The notes under the pieces were generated by a model, which was not told where the DNA came from, made no database searches, and worked only from the letters and a program-made list of their open reading frames with translations. This document shows, in pieces, positions 36,243-47,394 of a stretch of 64,000 bases of DNA. The stretch's first letter is position 1, and every line of letters starts with the position of its first letter. This DNA is from Ophiura sarsii (Eukaryota; Echinodermata; Ophiuroidea; Amphilepidida; Ophiuridae), in NCBI GenBank assembly GCA_035610835.1, contig CM069449.1:62644292-62708291 (forward strand), in the 5' to 3' direction. The position numbers and the translations under genes are program-made.

Positions 36243-36667
36243 GTAACTCAATAAGATGCTTCAAATCATGTCTCTACTTTGTTCTAAACTGAAATGTAAC
36301 AGAGTTTCGCAAAATCTCAGTCATCCAAGTAGAATGATGGTAAAGAGTGACTCAATAAGTCAACTAAAATTACTTGTTTTTGCATCGGTGTTATTTCCTT
36401 TCCCAGACACACATTGTAATGTTTCATTCTCATCAACATTTTCAATTATAACACCATAATTAGTGCGCAGTTCACGAAAGATTTACCGAGCTCCTTGAAA
36501 ATTCGATTTTCTCAACAACAAACACGACAACACGAGCTTATAATGTATCGATTGTACAACTGATTGTGACTTCTTGGGTGAAACGTGGAGTGATTGTTTA
36601 TAATCACTTTTAGCAGAACCGTTATAGCAAATTAACGATATCGAAATACTATATATTTGTTTTCTAG

Positions 36668-37206
36668 TTGTATTTTGGATTGAAGAGGCACAGTATATCA
36701 CAAAGGAAGGGACTAATCTTGTTGTAACTGTTCACAGAGATGGTTATTTATATGGTGCTGATTATGCGGGTGGAAACGACCTCGTTCGTAAGTTTTCGCA
36801 ATAGTTCATACATTCACAATTTATTTTCAAAAGTAAATGATTATATATGTAAATCACAAAGGTTTGAAAACCCCGATGATCTTCGTATTGCCATATCCCA
36901 ATTTTATTTGACTTGATTAACCCTTTTAGATCTCCATTTTAACAGAAATAACGTCGACGCCCGGCAGTGCATCATTTACAGCCGATTTCGATATGCCAAC
37001 CACAAATACGGCTACTACAGATTTAACCTTTGCACCCGGTGATACAATTATGACAATAACACTCCCGATTGTGGAAGATCAACTCATGGAAGATATTGAA
37101 TGTTTTGAGTTAACATTGAGTCTGCTTACCCCTACATCAACTGAAGCTAATGTTTTGCTCCTTGCTGATCGTGATACCTCCACTGTCTACATTTTAGACC
37201 GAACAG
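36668..37206 (+). CDS. Calx-beta array copy 12 (exons 36668-36787 and 36946-37206)
   Basis: It is an intact pair. It has the missing-T variant of copies 3 and 7 upstream but not their A-B intron variant, so it is mosaic. This suggests unequal exchange or gene conversion. Two half-units follow. Confidence 0.9.
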
Positions 37207-37630
37207 GTAACTCAATAAGATGCTTCAAATCATGTCTCTACTTTGTTCTAAACTGAAATGTAACAGAGTTTCGCAAAATCTCAGTCATCCAAGTAGAATG
37301 ATGGTAAAGAGTGACTCAATAAGTCAACTAAAATTACTTGTTTTTGCATCGGTGTTATTTAGTTTCCCACACACATTGTAATGTTTCATTCTCATCAACA
37401 TTTTCAATTATAACACCATAATTAGTGCGCAGTTCACGAAAGATTTGCCGAGCTCCTTGAAAATTCGATTTTCTCAACAACAAACACGAGAACACGAGCT
37501 TATAATGTATCGATTGTACAACTGATTGTGACTTCTTGGGTGAAACGTGGTGTGATTGTTTATAATCACTTTTCAGCAGAACCGTTATAGCAAATTAACG
37601 ATATCGAAATACTATATATTTGTTTTCTAG

Positions 37631-37689
37631 TTGTATTTTGGATTGAAGAGGCACAGTATATCACAAAGGAAGGGACTAATCTTGTTGTA
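37631..37689 (+). pseudogene. Truncated exon A (half-unit 3)
   Basis: It has the same deletion junction (TTGTTGTAAAGAGTG) as the others but keeps ATTGAAGAG. The acceptor region has the longer ACTATATATTTG form. Confidence 0.85.
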
Positions 37690-38011
37690 AAGAGTGACTC
37701 AATAATTCAACTAAACTTACTTTTTTTTGCATCGGTGTTATTTCCTTTCCCAGACACATTGTAATGTTTCATTCTCATCAACATTTTCAATTATAACACC
37801 ATAATTAGTGCGCAGTTCATGAAAGATTTTTGCCGAGCTCCTTGAAAATTCGATTTTCTCAACAACAAACACGACAACACGAGCTTATAATGTATCGATT
37901 GTACAACTGATTGTGACTTCTTGGGTGAAACGTGGTGTGATTGTTTATAATCACTTTTCAGCAGAACCGTTATAGCAAATTAACGATATCGAAATACTAT
38001 TTGTTTTCTAG

Positions 38012-38070
38012 TTGTATTTTGGATTGAAGAGGCACAGTATATCACAAAGGAAGGGACTAATCTTGTTGTA
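38012..38070 (+). pseudogene. Truncated exon A (half-unit 4)
   Basis: This is the second half-unit in a row, 381 bp after the previous one, with an identical junction. Confidence 0.85.
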
Positions 38071-38391
38071 AAGAGTGACTCAATAAGTCAACTAAACTTA
38101 CTTTTTTTTGGCATCGGTGTTATTTCGTTTCCCAGACACATTGTAATGTTTCATTCTCATCAACATTTTCAATTAAAACACCATAATTAGTGCGCAGTTC
38201 ACGAAAGATTTGCCGAGCACCTTGAAAATTCGATTTTCTCAACAACAAACACGAGAGCATGAGCTTATAATGTATCGATTGTACAACTGATTGTGACTTC
38301 TTGGGTGAAACGTGGTGTGATTGTTTATAATCACTTTTCAGCAGAACCGTTATAGCAAATTAACGATATCGAAATACTATTTGTTTTCTAG

Positions 38392-38929
38392 TTGTATTTT
38401 GGATTGAAGAGGCACAGTATATCACAAAGGAAGGGACTAATCTTGTTGTAACTGTTCACAGAGATGGTTATTTATATGGTGCTGATTATGCGGGTGGAAA
38501 CGACCTCGTTCGTAAGTTTTCGCATAGTTCATACATTCACAATTTATTTTCAAAAGTATATGATTATATATGTAAATCACAAAGGTTTGAAAACCCCGAT
38601 GACCTTCGTATTGCCATATCCCAATTTGATTTGACTTGATTAACCCTTTTAGATCTCCATCTTAACAGAAATAACGTCGACGCCCGGTAGTGCATCATTT
38701 ACAGCCGATTTCGATATGCCAACCACAAATACGGCTACTACAGATTTAACATTTGCACCCGGGGATACAATTATGACAATTACACTTCCTATTGCGGAAG
38801 ATCAATTCATGGAAGATATTGAATGTTTTGAGTTAACATTGAGTCTTCTTACCCCTACATCAACTGAAGCTAATGTTTTGCTCCTTGCTGATCGTGATAC
38901 CTCTACTGTCTACATTTTAGACCGAACAG
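38392..38929 (+). CDS. Calx-beta array copy 13 (exons 38392-38511 and 38669-38929)
   Basis: It is an intact pair, and the inner intron is 157 nt. Exon B differs from copies 1-12 (LPIAEDQFMED), and silent changes are more frequent, resembling copies 14 and 15. Confidence 0.9.
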
Positions 38930-39335
38930 GTAACTCAATAAGATGCTTCAAATCATGTCTGTACTTTGTTCTAAACTGAAATGTAACAGAGTTTCGTAAA
39001 ATCTCAGTCATCCAAGTAGAATGATGGTAAAGAGTGACTCAATAAGTCAACTAAAATTACTGTTTTTTGCATCGGTGTTATTTCGTTTCCCAGACACATT
39101 GTAATGTTTCATTCTCATCAACATTTTCAATTATAACACCATAATTAGTGCGCAGTTCACGAAAGATTGCCGAGCTCCTTGAAAATTCGATTTTCTCAAC
39201 AACAAACACGAGAACACGAGCTTATAATGTATCGATTGTACAACTGATTGTGACTTCTTGGGTGAAACGTGGTGTGATTGTTTATAAGAACCGTTATAGC
39301 AAATTAACGATATCGAAATACTATTTGTTTTCTAG

Positions 39336-39394
39336 TTGTATTTTGGATTGAAGAGGCACAGTATATCACAAAGGAAGGGACTAATCTTGTTGTA
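39336..39394 (+). pseudogene. Truncated exon A (half-unit 5)
   Basis: It has the same junction. The upstream intron also lost ATCACTTTTCAGCA, near 39288. Confidence 0.85.
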
Positions 39395-39591
39395 AAGAGT
39401 GACTCAATAAGTCAACTAAACTTACTTTTTTTTGCATCGGTGTTATTTCCTTTCCCAGACACATTGTAATGTTTCATTCTCATCAACATTTTCAATTATA
39501 ACACCATAATTAGTGCGCAGTTCACGAAAGATTTTTGCCGAGCTCCTTGAAAATTCGATTTTCTCAACAACAAACACGAGAACACGAGCTT

Positions 39592-40266
39592 AAATTACTA
39601 TTGTGAAATCCTTAGCCCTCTCTCAGTTGACTTATATATTCTCTGTTTTGCCAAACCCGCCTAATAATTTTATGAAAAAATTAGAGCAAACCTTATTTAA
39701 GTTCATATGGAATGGTAAACCAGACAAAATAAATAGAGATACTATGTATTGTAATAAGGAGGATGGTGGATTAAAGATGACAAATGTTCATAATCTTGTT
39801 GACTCTTTGAAAATTGCATGGGTCAAAAGATACCTTGATAGTGAGAATTTAGGGAAATGGAAAATTATATTTTGTAAAGAAATCACAAACATTGGTGGTG
39901 AGTGGATATGGCTATGTAATCCTACAAAAGATACTGATTTTTGTTATGATAAATTGTGCAATGCATTTTTGTCTGATGTTATAAAAGCATGGTATAGATT
40001 GAAAAAATCTAGTAATGACACAATTACTGATGAAGTTTTATGGTATAATACAAAGATAAAGGTTAACAAAAATACGGTTTTCTATAAAACATGGAGTGTG
40101 AAAGGGGTGAATTTTATTTCTGATCTTCTATATGAGAATCAGCGTTTTATGACATACAATGAGTTCACAACCTTTCATAATATTAATTGTAATGATATGA
40201 AATATTTTGGTCTAGTTAATGCTGTGTCAACATGTTTTAATAAACAGTTGATGAACCAAAACTTAT
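39592..40266 (+). mobile_element. Tx1/L1-like LINE ORF2 fragment replacing part of an array unit
   Basis: At about 39592 the unit sequence GAGCTTATAATG is broken and becomes GAGCTTAAATTACTATTGTG. Unit sequence resumes near 40267 with ACGATATCGAAATAC. About 100 bp of unit intron is missing, so this is insertion plus deletion. The open frame at 39603-40298 (231 aa) carries the post-RT region of L1/Tx1 elements: FMKKLEQTLFKFIWNGKPDK, CNKEDGGLKMTNV, LKIAWVKRYLD and a distal VFYKTWSVKGVNFISDLLYE block. There is no RT catalytic core, no 3' tail and no target duplication. It is homologous to the elements at 43800-46560 and 50280-52560. Confidence 0.8.
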
Positions 40267-40298
40267 CTCACGATATCGAAATACTATTTGTTTTCTAG

Positions 40299-40357
40299 TT
40301 GTATTTTGGATTGAAGAGGCACAGTATATCACAAAGGAAGGGACTAATCTTGTTGTA
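40299..40357 (+). pseudogene. Truncated exon A (half-unit 6)
   Basis: It lies just downstream of the LINE fragment. Acceptor and junction are the same as in the others. Confidence 0.85.
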
Positions 40358-40678
40358 AAGAGTGACTCAATAAGTCAACTAAACTTACTTTTTTTTGGCA
40401 TCGGTGTTATTTCGTTTCCCAGACACATTGTAATGTTTCATTCTCATCAACATTTTCAATTAAAACACCATAATTAGTGCGCAGTTCACGAAAGATTTGC
40501 CGAGCACCTTGAAAATTCGATTTTCTCAACAACAAACACGAGAGCATGAGCTTATAATGTATCGATTGTACAACTGATTGTGACTTCTTGGGTGAAACGT
40601 GGTGTGATTGTTTATAATCACTTTTCAGCAGAACCGTTATAGCAAATTAACGATATCGAAATACTATTTGTTTTCTAG

Positions 40679-41216
40679 TTGTATTTTGGATTGAAGAGGC
40701 ACAGTATATCACAAAGGAAGGGACTAATCTTGTTGTAACTGTTCACAGAGATGGTTATTTATATGGTGCTGATTATGCGGGTGGAAACGACCTCGTTCGT
40801 AAGTTTTCGCATAGTTCATACATTCACAATTTAATTTCAAAAGTATATGATTATATATGTAAATCACAAAGGTTTGAAAACCCCGATGACCTTCGTATTG
40901 CCATATCCCAATTTGATTTGACTTGATTAACCCTTTTAGATCTCCATTTTAACAGAAATAACGTCGACGCCCGGTAGTGCATCATTTACAGCCGATTTCG
41001 ATATGCCAACCACAAATACGGCTACTACAGATTTAACATTTGCACCCGGGAAAACAATTATGACAATTACACTTCCTATTGCGGAAGATCAACTCATGGA
41101 AGATATTGAATGTTTTGAGTTAACATTGAGTCTGCTTACCCCTACATCAACTGAAGCTAATGTTTTGCTCCTTGCTGATCGTGATACCTCCACTGTCTAC
41201 ATTTTAGACCGAACAG
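40679..41216 (+). CDS. Calx-beta array copy 14 (exons 40679-40798 and 40956-41216)
   Basis: It is an intact pair with a 157-nt inner intron. Exon B has APGKTIM (Asp to Lys) and LPIAEDQ. Confidence 0.9.
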
Positions 41217-41626
41217 GTAACTCAATAAGATGCTTCAAATCATGTCTGTACTTTGTTCTAAACTGAAATGTAACAGAGTTTCGTAAAATCTCAGTCATCC
41301 AAGTAGAATGATGGTAAAGAGTGACTGAATAAGTCAACTAAAATTTTCTTTTTTGCATCGGTGTTATTTCGTTTCCCAGACACATTCATTCTCATCAACA
41401 TTTTCAATTATAACACCATAATTAGTGCGCAGTTCACGAAAGATTTGCCGAGCTCCTTGAAAATTCGATTTTCTCAACAACAAACACGAGAACACGAGCT
41501 TATAATGTATCGATTGTACAACTGATTGTGACTTCTTGGGTGAAACGTGGTGTGATTGTTTATAATCACTTTTCAGCAGAACCGTTATAGCAAATTAACG
41601 ATATCGAAATACTATTTGTTTTCTAG

Positions 41627-41685
41627 TTGTATTTTGGATTGAAGAGGCACAGTATATCACAAAGGAAGGGACTAATCTTGTTGTA
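41627..41685 (+). pseudogene. Truncated exon A (half-unit 7)
   Basis: This is the last half-unit of the array, with the same junction. Confidence 0.85.
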
Positions 41686-42006
41686 AAGAGTGACTCAATA
41701 AGTCAACTAAACTTTTTTTGTTTTGGCATATGTGTTATTTCTTTTCCCAGACACATTGTAATGTTTCATTCTCATCAACATTTTCAATTATAACACCATA
41801 ATTAGTGCGCAGTTCACGAAAGATTTGCCGAGCTCCTTGAAAATTCGATTTTCTCAACAACAAACACGAGAACACGAGCTTATAATGTATCGATTGTACA
41901 ACTGATTGTGACTTCTTGGGTGAAACGTGGTGTGATTGTTTGTAATCACTTTTCAGCAGAACCGTTATAGCAAATTAACGATATCGAAATACTATTTGTT
42001 TTCTAG

Positions 42007-42545
42007 TTGTTTTTTGGATTGAAGAGGCACAGTATATCACAAAGGAAGGGACTAATCTTGTTGTAACTGTTCACAGAGATGGTTATTTATATGGTGCTGA
42101 TTATGCGGGTGGAAACGACCTCGTTCGTAAGTTTTCGCAATAGTTCATACATTCACAATTTATTTTCAAAAGTATATGATTATTTGTGATTTACATAAAG
42201 GTTTGAAAACCCCGATGACATTCGTATTGCCATATCCCAATTTGATTTGACTTGATTAACCCTTTTAGATCTCCATTTTAACAGAAATAACGTCGACGCC
42301 CGGTAGTGCATCATTTACAGCCGATTTCGATATGCCAACCACAAATACGGCTACTACAGATTTAACCTTTGCACCCGGTGATACAATTATGACAATTACA
42401 CTCCCTATTGCAGAAGATAATCTTATTGAAGATATTGAATGTTTTGAGTTACAATTGGCTTTGCGTGACGCCACAGCAGGTGAAGCCAATGTTTTACTTC
42501 TTTCGGATCGTGATACCTCACATGTATTCATTTTGGATCGAACAG
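42007..42545 (+). CDS. Calx-beta array copy 15, most diverged (exons 42007-42126 and 42285-42545)
   Basis: Exon A still encodes the array consensus. Exon B keeps the start (MPTTNTATTDLTFAPGDTIM) but then differs: LPIAEDNLIEDIECFELQLA, LRDATAGEANVLLLSDRDTS, HVFILDRT. Its donor is GTAAAT, and the intron beyond is unrelated to other units. This marks the 3' boundary and probably the ancestral end of the array. The next coding exon is 48466. Confidence 0.9.
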
Positions 42546-43128
42546 GTAAATCAATTGGATACTTCTATGTCTACTCTAAACATTGCTCTAATCGTCAGGC
42601 TAATGGTAAAAGATCTTTCATATCAGTTGATTTGATTTTTAAACCTTAGGTACAATAATTTTGATTTACAATAATTTGATGTTAAATAGAGACTATCTGG
42701 TAGTATATTAGCTATTAGGCCTATTATAGCGCCCTGTATCAGGATCGCGTTTGGCGCCCCTACCTACAAGTGTTAATGTGTCACATTGATCCATGGTGAT
42801 CACCCTCGTTACCTTACTGTACGTGTCTTCAAGAGATAACGAGAAAACTAAATCAACCTACCTAAATATATTTCCTCTATCAATATGCGGTTTTCTTGAT
42901 CAGTTATTTCATAAGTAATAATACAAGTTATTCTAGTAACAGTTCTTTCTTGCACATTTGCAATATCAACTCCAGATGTGTAAGAAGCTCCTTTTTATGT
43001 GCTGTTAACCCTAAACTTGCTTGACCTTACAAAAAACGACTGTGCTACAATCTTGTACCACGCGGCGGCCCCATCAATCTCGTGCCGGTGCCACGCTCAG
43101 CGCGTGGTTCAACTTGTTCAACTCCTCG
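42546..43128. other. Intronic sequence, nothing recognised
   Basis: This is the start of a 5.9-kb intron. It has no repeat structure beyond simple AT richness. Confidence 0.4.
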
Positions 43129-43290
43129 TGAAGCTTAGTTGGTAGAGCATCAGACTTGCACGCACGCGGCCCGGGTTCGATCCGCGGCGCGTAAGAGACT
43201 GATTTTCCCCTCAAATTTGACCCGTTTTTCTCCACTGATATGCGGAGACTGATTTCCCCTCAAATTTAACCCGTTTTTCTCAAAAACAAG
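43129..43290 (+). mobile_element. tRNA-derived SINE-like copy
   Basis: Box A-like TAGTTGGTAGAGC (43138-43150) and box B GGTTCGATCC lie at tRNA-like spacing, but the acceptor and T stems do not pair well, so this is not a functional tRNA. The tail contains a duplicated unit GAGACTGATTTTCCCCTCAA / ACCCGTTTTTCTC (near 43195 and 43247). Confidence 0.6.
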
Positions 43291-43799
43291 CCCAAGTATC
43301 ATATCATATAAAAACTGAGCACATTTTCAATAACTTAGTTGATAGTTAATGACACAGCTTGAAAATCCGAATTCTGCTGATGCAAATCCCCTCCCCCCTT
43401 TTAAAAAAAAAAAGTAAGTATGGTACAATATTGTTATGGTATAAGTATGGTACAATATTCAAAAGATGAACAAATGAAGAAGTCCAGTAAAGGTAGGAAT
43501 TGTTTTGTATGTATCATTCATTGTTAGTTTGTGATGGGGACATTATGGCGCAGCTCGACCCTCAAAATGCTGTCCTTGTTTCAAGACGCATCGACGAGCA
43601 CATTCCCGCATGAGAAGCACTACTCGACATGTCATCCGTGTGCGCCTTATACCCTAAACAGCGTTGGTGATGCAGTTCCTAAGATATTGGATATTAGTTG
43701 GTGGTGTCTGGAAGACTTGAGACTTAACATAACCCCAAAGGAAAAGGCTAATGGTGTAAGGTCTAGAGAGCGAGCAGGCCAATCCGTAGCATGTCTAAG

Positions 43800-46560
43800 A
43801 CCAGCAATGACAAATGGCCGATGACAAATCTGTAGGTCACCTAATTGAGCTTATGAAACATTTTGGTAGGCTGTCCGGACTAAATGTAAATATGAATTTG
43901 TGTAAAAATAAAAATGACAACATTCCTATTGCAAATATTAGACCAGCCAGAGGACCAGTTAAAATCCTAGGAATATTTATTGGTCATGATCAGAACGAAT
44001 GTTATAATCGTAATGTACATCCAAGAATGTCAAGACTCAAAGATAAATTGGACATATGGCGTAGTCGGGATTTAACACTCAGGGGGAAAGTACTTCTTGT
44101 TAAAATAAAAGCCTTGGCATTTCTCAAATGACGTATGTAATGTCAATGATTTCTGTTAAAAATGAAACCATATCTGCTTTAAACAAAATTCTTCATAACT
44201 TTATATGGAGTGGTAAACCAGATAAAATCAAACGTTCTGTCATGATTGCATCGAAAAGATAAAGGTGGAGTTGATATGATAGATGTTTATAATACAGATA
44301 TAGCTTTAAAAGTAATGTGGTTAAAGCGTTTCCCCAGCGAAAAAAAATGCTCCGTGGAAAGATATACCAAATTATTATTTTGATAAGTTGAGAGGTCTTG
44401 AATATATATTGCAAACAAATATGAAGGAAGATTCATTTCCGAAATATTTTCCTAAGTTCTATAAAGATATTATTCTAGGTTGGCAGAAGTTAAAAGATTG
44501 CGATCACAAAGATCTACAGCTTGATGAGATCTATAAGGTCACAGGTCACTAATAGGTATATCAAATAAGGTGGGATCGTTTCAAAAATCCTTAAAATCGT
44601 GATACGTGTCTCTATTTTAAATAGAAGTTGTCAAAAAAACATAACATTTTTGGTATCATATTAAAGACAATTTATCCAGCTACCGAATAAAAAAACAATT
44701 AAAGCCACATGTTTAGCAACAGTGAAGTTATCAATCTAAACGTCGAGTGAGTCAAGGGTGGGATCGGTGGATGAGGTGCCGGTGGATGTGGCGCCCATAG
44801 GTTTCTACACAAAATAGTGGAAAACTAGAACTTTTGAAATTGATGCCATTTTAAAATTATACATAGGAAAGTTTTCAAACTTCTCATATGTGTTAATAAC
44901 ATGCATGTGCCTGGTACTATGAATAATAATATTGAATTGTTATCTAGACATTCTCTACTAGAATATGATGTTCAATTCAGGGAGTGTTTTAATGTAAAAA
45001 ATACACAGTTTTATTCATTTTATTGATTAAACAATGGCCAAATCGCAGTCTCTCTATATATTTCATTTGTGTGACTCTTCGGTCCTTTTCTACCCTGGGT
45101 AGCAAAACATTTAACTAAAAAAGCCAGAAGTGTTTCTTCACAGAATTGTTCATAGATCTATGACGAATTTGCTATTTAGACCTATTTTGGACCACCCTGT
45201 ATTTAAAATAATAGGAACTTTAACGATATTCGTGTAGATCATTTTGATAACCATTTTCTTTTAAATTAAATAGTCCATGCTAACTTCATTTCATAGAATA
45301 TTATATACAAACCTTCATTTTATGCATTATTTCATCATAATTTTAGACACCCTGTACTTTTCCTTTGAACATTTTGGGCAAGTGATTCTTAGCAAATTTG
45401 GTAGCACCTTCTGCGGTTGTTCTGATTTTGGTGACTATCTTCAGCTAAACCCTAATTGTACAAACTATCAAAATATTTTGTAGGGAGCAAAAACGATCAA
45501 CTTTTTATGTTCCACCCTATACAAATTGTACACACCCTGTATAATTTGATTCTTTTTTGCAAAAATGAAAAACCTTGAATCATAAGCTTTCCAACAATAT
45601 ATAGTTTGTAGGTCATTAAGTATGTGAAACTTAAGTTTTGTCCCGTTTAATCAGATTTGGTGCATTTCTCAACATTATTAAAAGTGAAACATTTTTTTGA
45701 ACCAGTTTGTGACTTCTGACCATAACATGCCACTGTGGAATAATGCATTGTTAACTAATCCAGTAAATAATGTATTTCATACAACAGCATTTAAAGCTGG
45801 TATCGAAAGAGTTAAACATATATTAGACGAGAAAGGTTCTTTCTTATCTTATTCAAAATTATGCTGTATGTATGGAAACTGCATTGACTTTGTATCGTAT
45901 TATGGTATCATAAAAAGCTTTCCATATAAATGGAAGATTATATTAAACAAAGCATCTAAATATGATATAAATAATGTTAAAGGTAAAGATATTATTACGA
46001 AACCAAATACGGTATTAGTAGTTAACAACCCGTGGTATACCAAACATCTTTAATCTGAAACAAATGACAATACCATCAAGTCAGATATATTACGAGCGTC
46101 TACTGAAACTGTCACTTGAGATCAATTGGAGTAATATTTGGTCTCTTCCTTTCAAAGTAACGATTGAGGAAAAAATGAGATATTTCCAGTTCAAGCTGCT
46201 ACATCGTATTATTCCGAGTAACTCTTTTCTAAAGATTGTAAAAATTATCGATGATGAGAATTGCCATTTATGCCTAGAGAAAGAAACTATTGAACATATG
46301 TTTTGGCTATGCCCTATAATAAATAGCTTTTGGAAAAATGTTGCATTATGGATAAATGATACACTGAAAATCAACATACAAGTTGATTGTAAGGATGTCT
46401 TTTTAGGTTTTTCGAACCACTCAAAATATATAGTGATTAAATATGTGTTATAGTGTACTAAGTATCATGTGTTTCAAAATAGGTCTATCAAAAGTAAACC
46501 TATTATTGAGATATCAAAAAGTATCATTGACTCAAAGATCAAAGATGAATAAAAACTATT
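43800..46560 (+). mobile_element. Tx1/L1-like LINE, decayed, interrupted by a DNA transposon
   Basis: 43814-44131 starts at the reverse transcriptase catalytic ADD remnant and continues with HFGRLSGLNVNMNLCKNK, ILGIFIG and DIWRSRDLTLRGKVLLVK, i.e. the RT thumb region of L1/Tx1 ORF2. Frameshifts follow (FIWSGKPDKIK at about 44202-44234). The element is cut at 44536 by the 44537-45721 transposon and resumes at 45722 in the same frame (a PLWNNALL block). It continues to 46064-46453, where CHLC...HMFWLC forms the C-terminal zinc-binding domain. The upstream 5' portion is absent. It lies in the sense direction in the intron after array copy 15. Confidence 0.8.
44537..45721. mobile_element. 1185-bp GGTCA-family DNA transposon nested in the LINE, ATAA TSD
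   Basis: It is collinear with 5640-6785. The termini are GGTCACAGGTCAC and GTGACTTCTGACC. ATAA occurs on both sides (44533-44536 and 45722-45725). Reading the LINE across the site with one ATAA removed keeps its frame, which confirms both boundaries. It is non-autonomous, with no transposase frame. Confidence 0.88.
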
Positions 46561-46744
46561 TCTACAAAACAAATCAAGTAAGCAATTTTAAAAACAAATA
46601 GAAAGGATTTATTTAATGATGAAATTGTACTTCTAAATATTAACATATAAGATAGTATGATTGTACATTGAAAGTACTCATGTTAAAAGTGTATACATGT
46701 ATCATTCTAAACAAGTGACATACGAAACTATCTCTGTCCCATTT

Positions 46745-47010
46745 TTCTTGTCTTGTCTTGTCGTGTCTTGTCTTGTCGTGTCGTGGTAGGTCATGTTGTG
46801 GCGGGTCATGTCGTGGCATGTCGTATCGTGGCGTGTAATGTCGTGTCGTGTTGTGTTGTGTCATGTCATGTCATGTCAGGTCATGGTGTTGCGTGTCGTG
46901 TCATGTCATGTAGTGCCATGCCGTGCCGTGCCATGCCGTGTCGTGCAGTGTCGTGTCGTATCGTGTCGGGTCATGTCATGTCATGTATTGTCTTGTTTTG
47001 TCTTGCTATT
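46745..47010. repeat. Pentamer satellite (GTCGT / GTCAT)n
   Basis: Five-base units of TGTCG, TGTCT and TGTCA with GC-containing variants. Long open frames across it are a by-product of the 5-base period. Confidence 0.85.
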
Positions 47011-47394
47011 TTTTCAATGGTTAAATGTCCATCGTCTTTAGTGTTAATATAAATTTGTAATATATCATTACGGGTATCTTTTAAGTTAGCTTAATATGTA
47101 TTTTGATGTAATATGTTGCAAACCAAAAAAAAATTGTGATGTAATATGTTGCAAACCAAAAAATGTAATTAAAAAACCCAAAAAAACACACCAGCAACTC
47201 TGTTTATAGGACGAATTATGTAAATCGTGTTTTACACTTGTCTACTTATATCTTTAATATCTCAGCGAATTCATAATCGTTATCGCTGTAATTTGATAGC
47301 CAAGAAGTAGTCCTAACAGAATATGTCTTAGGGCGACATGTGATTTGCTGAAATCATACAGCTCTTGGCAAAAAGTGTTGCGTTTTTTAGATAC

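Larger units (their letters stand above)
25132..42545 (+). repeat. Tandem array of ~965-bp Calx-beta exon-pair units, 15 full copies
   Basis: Each full unit holds exon A (120 nt), an intron of 157-158 nt, exon B (261 nt) and a ~426-nt intron. The junction to unique DNA is at about 25132, where CTCAACAACAAACACGAC starts, and at about 42546, where the sequence after exon B of copy 15 diverges. Successive exon B starts are 964-965 bp apart, except where ~383-bp deleted half-units or a LINE intervene. Introns are as conserved as exons, which shows recent amplification or homogenisation, not only selection on protein. Confidence 0.95.

Noticed and set aside
25844..36459. Repeated 64-72-residue open frames next to the array exons, both strands
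   Set aside because: They start inside intron sequence after exon B or run antisense over exon A, and repeat only because the unit repeats. The phase-1 splice model explains the coding strand fully.
43129..43200. Functional tRNA gene
   Set aside because: Box A and B are present, but acceptor and T stems do not pair, and a SINE-like tail follows.
46753..47052. Cys/Val/Met-rich open frames over the GTCGT pentamers
   Set aside because: This is the same low-complexity effect, with no domain or splice context.
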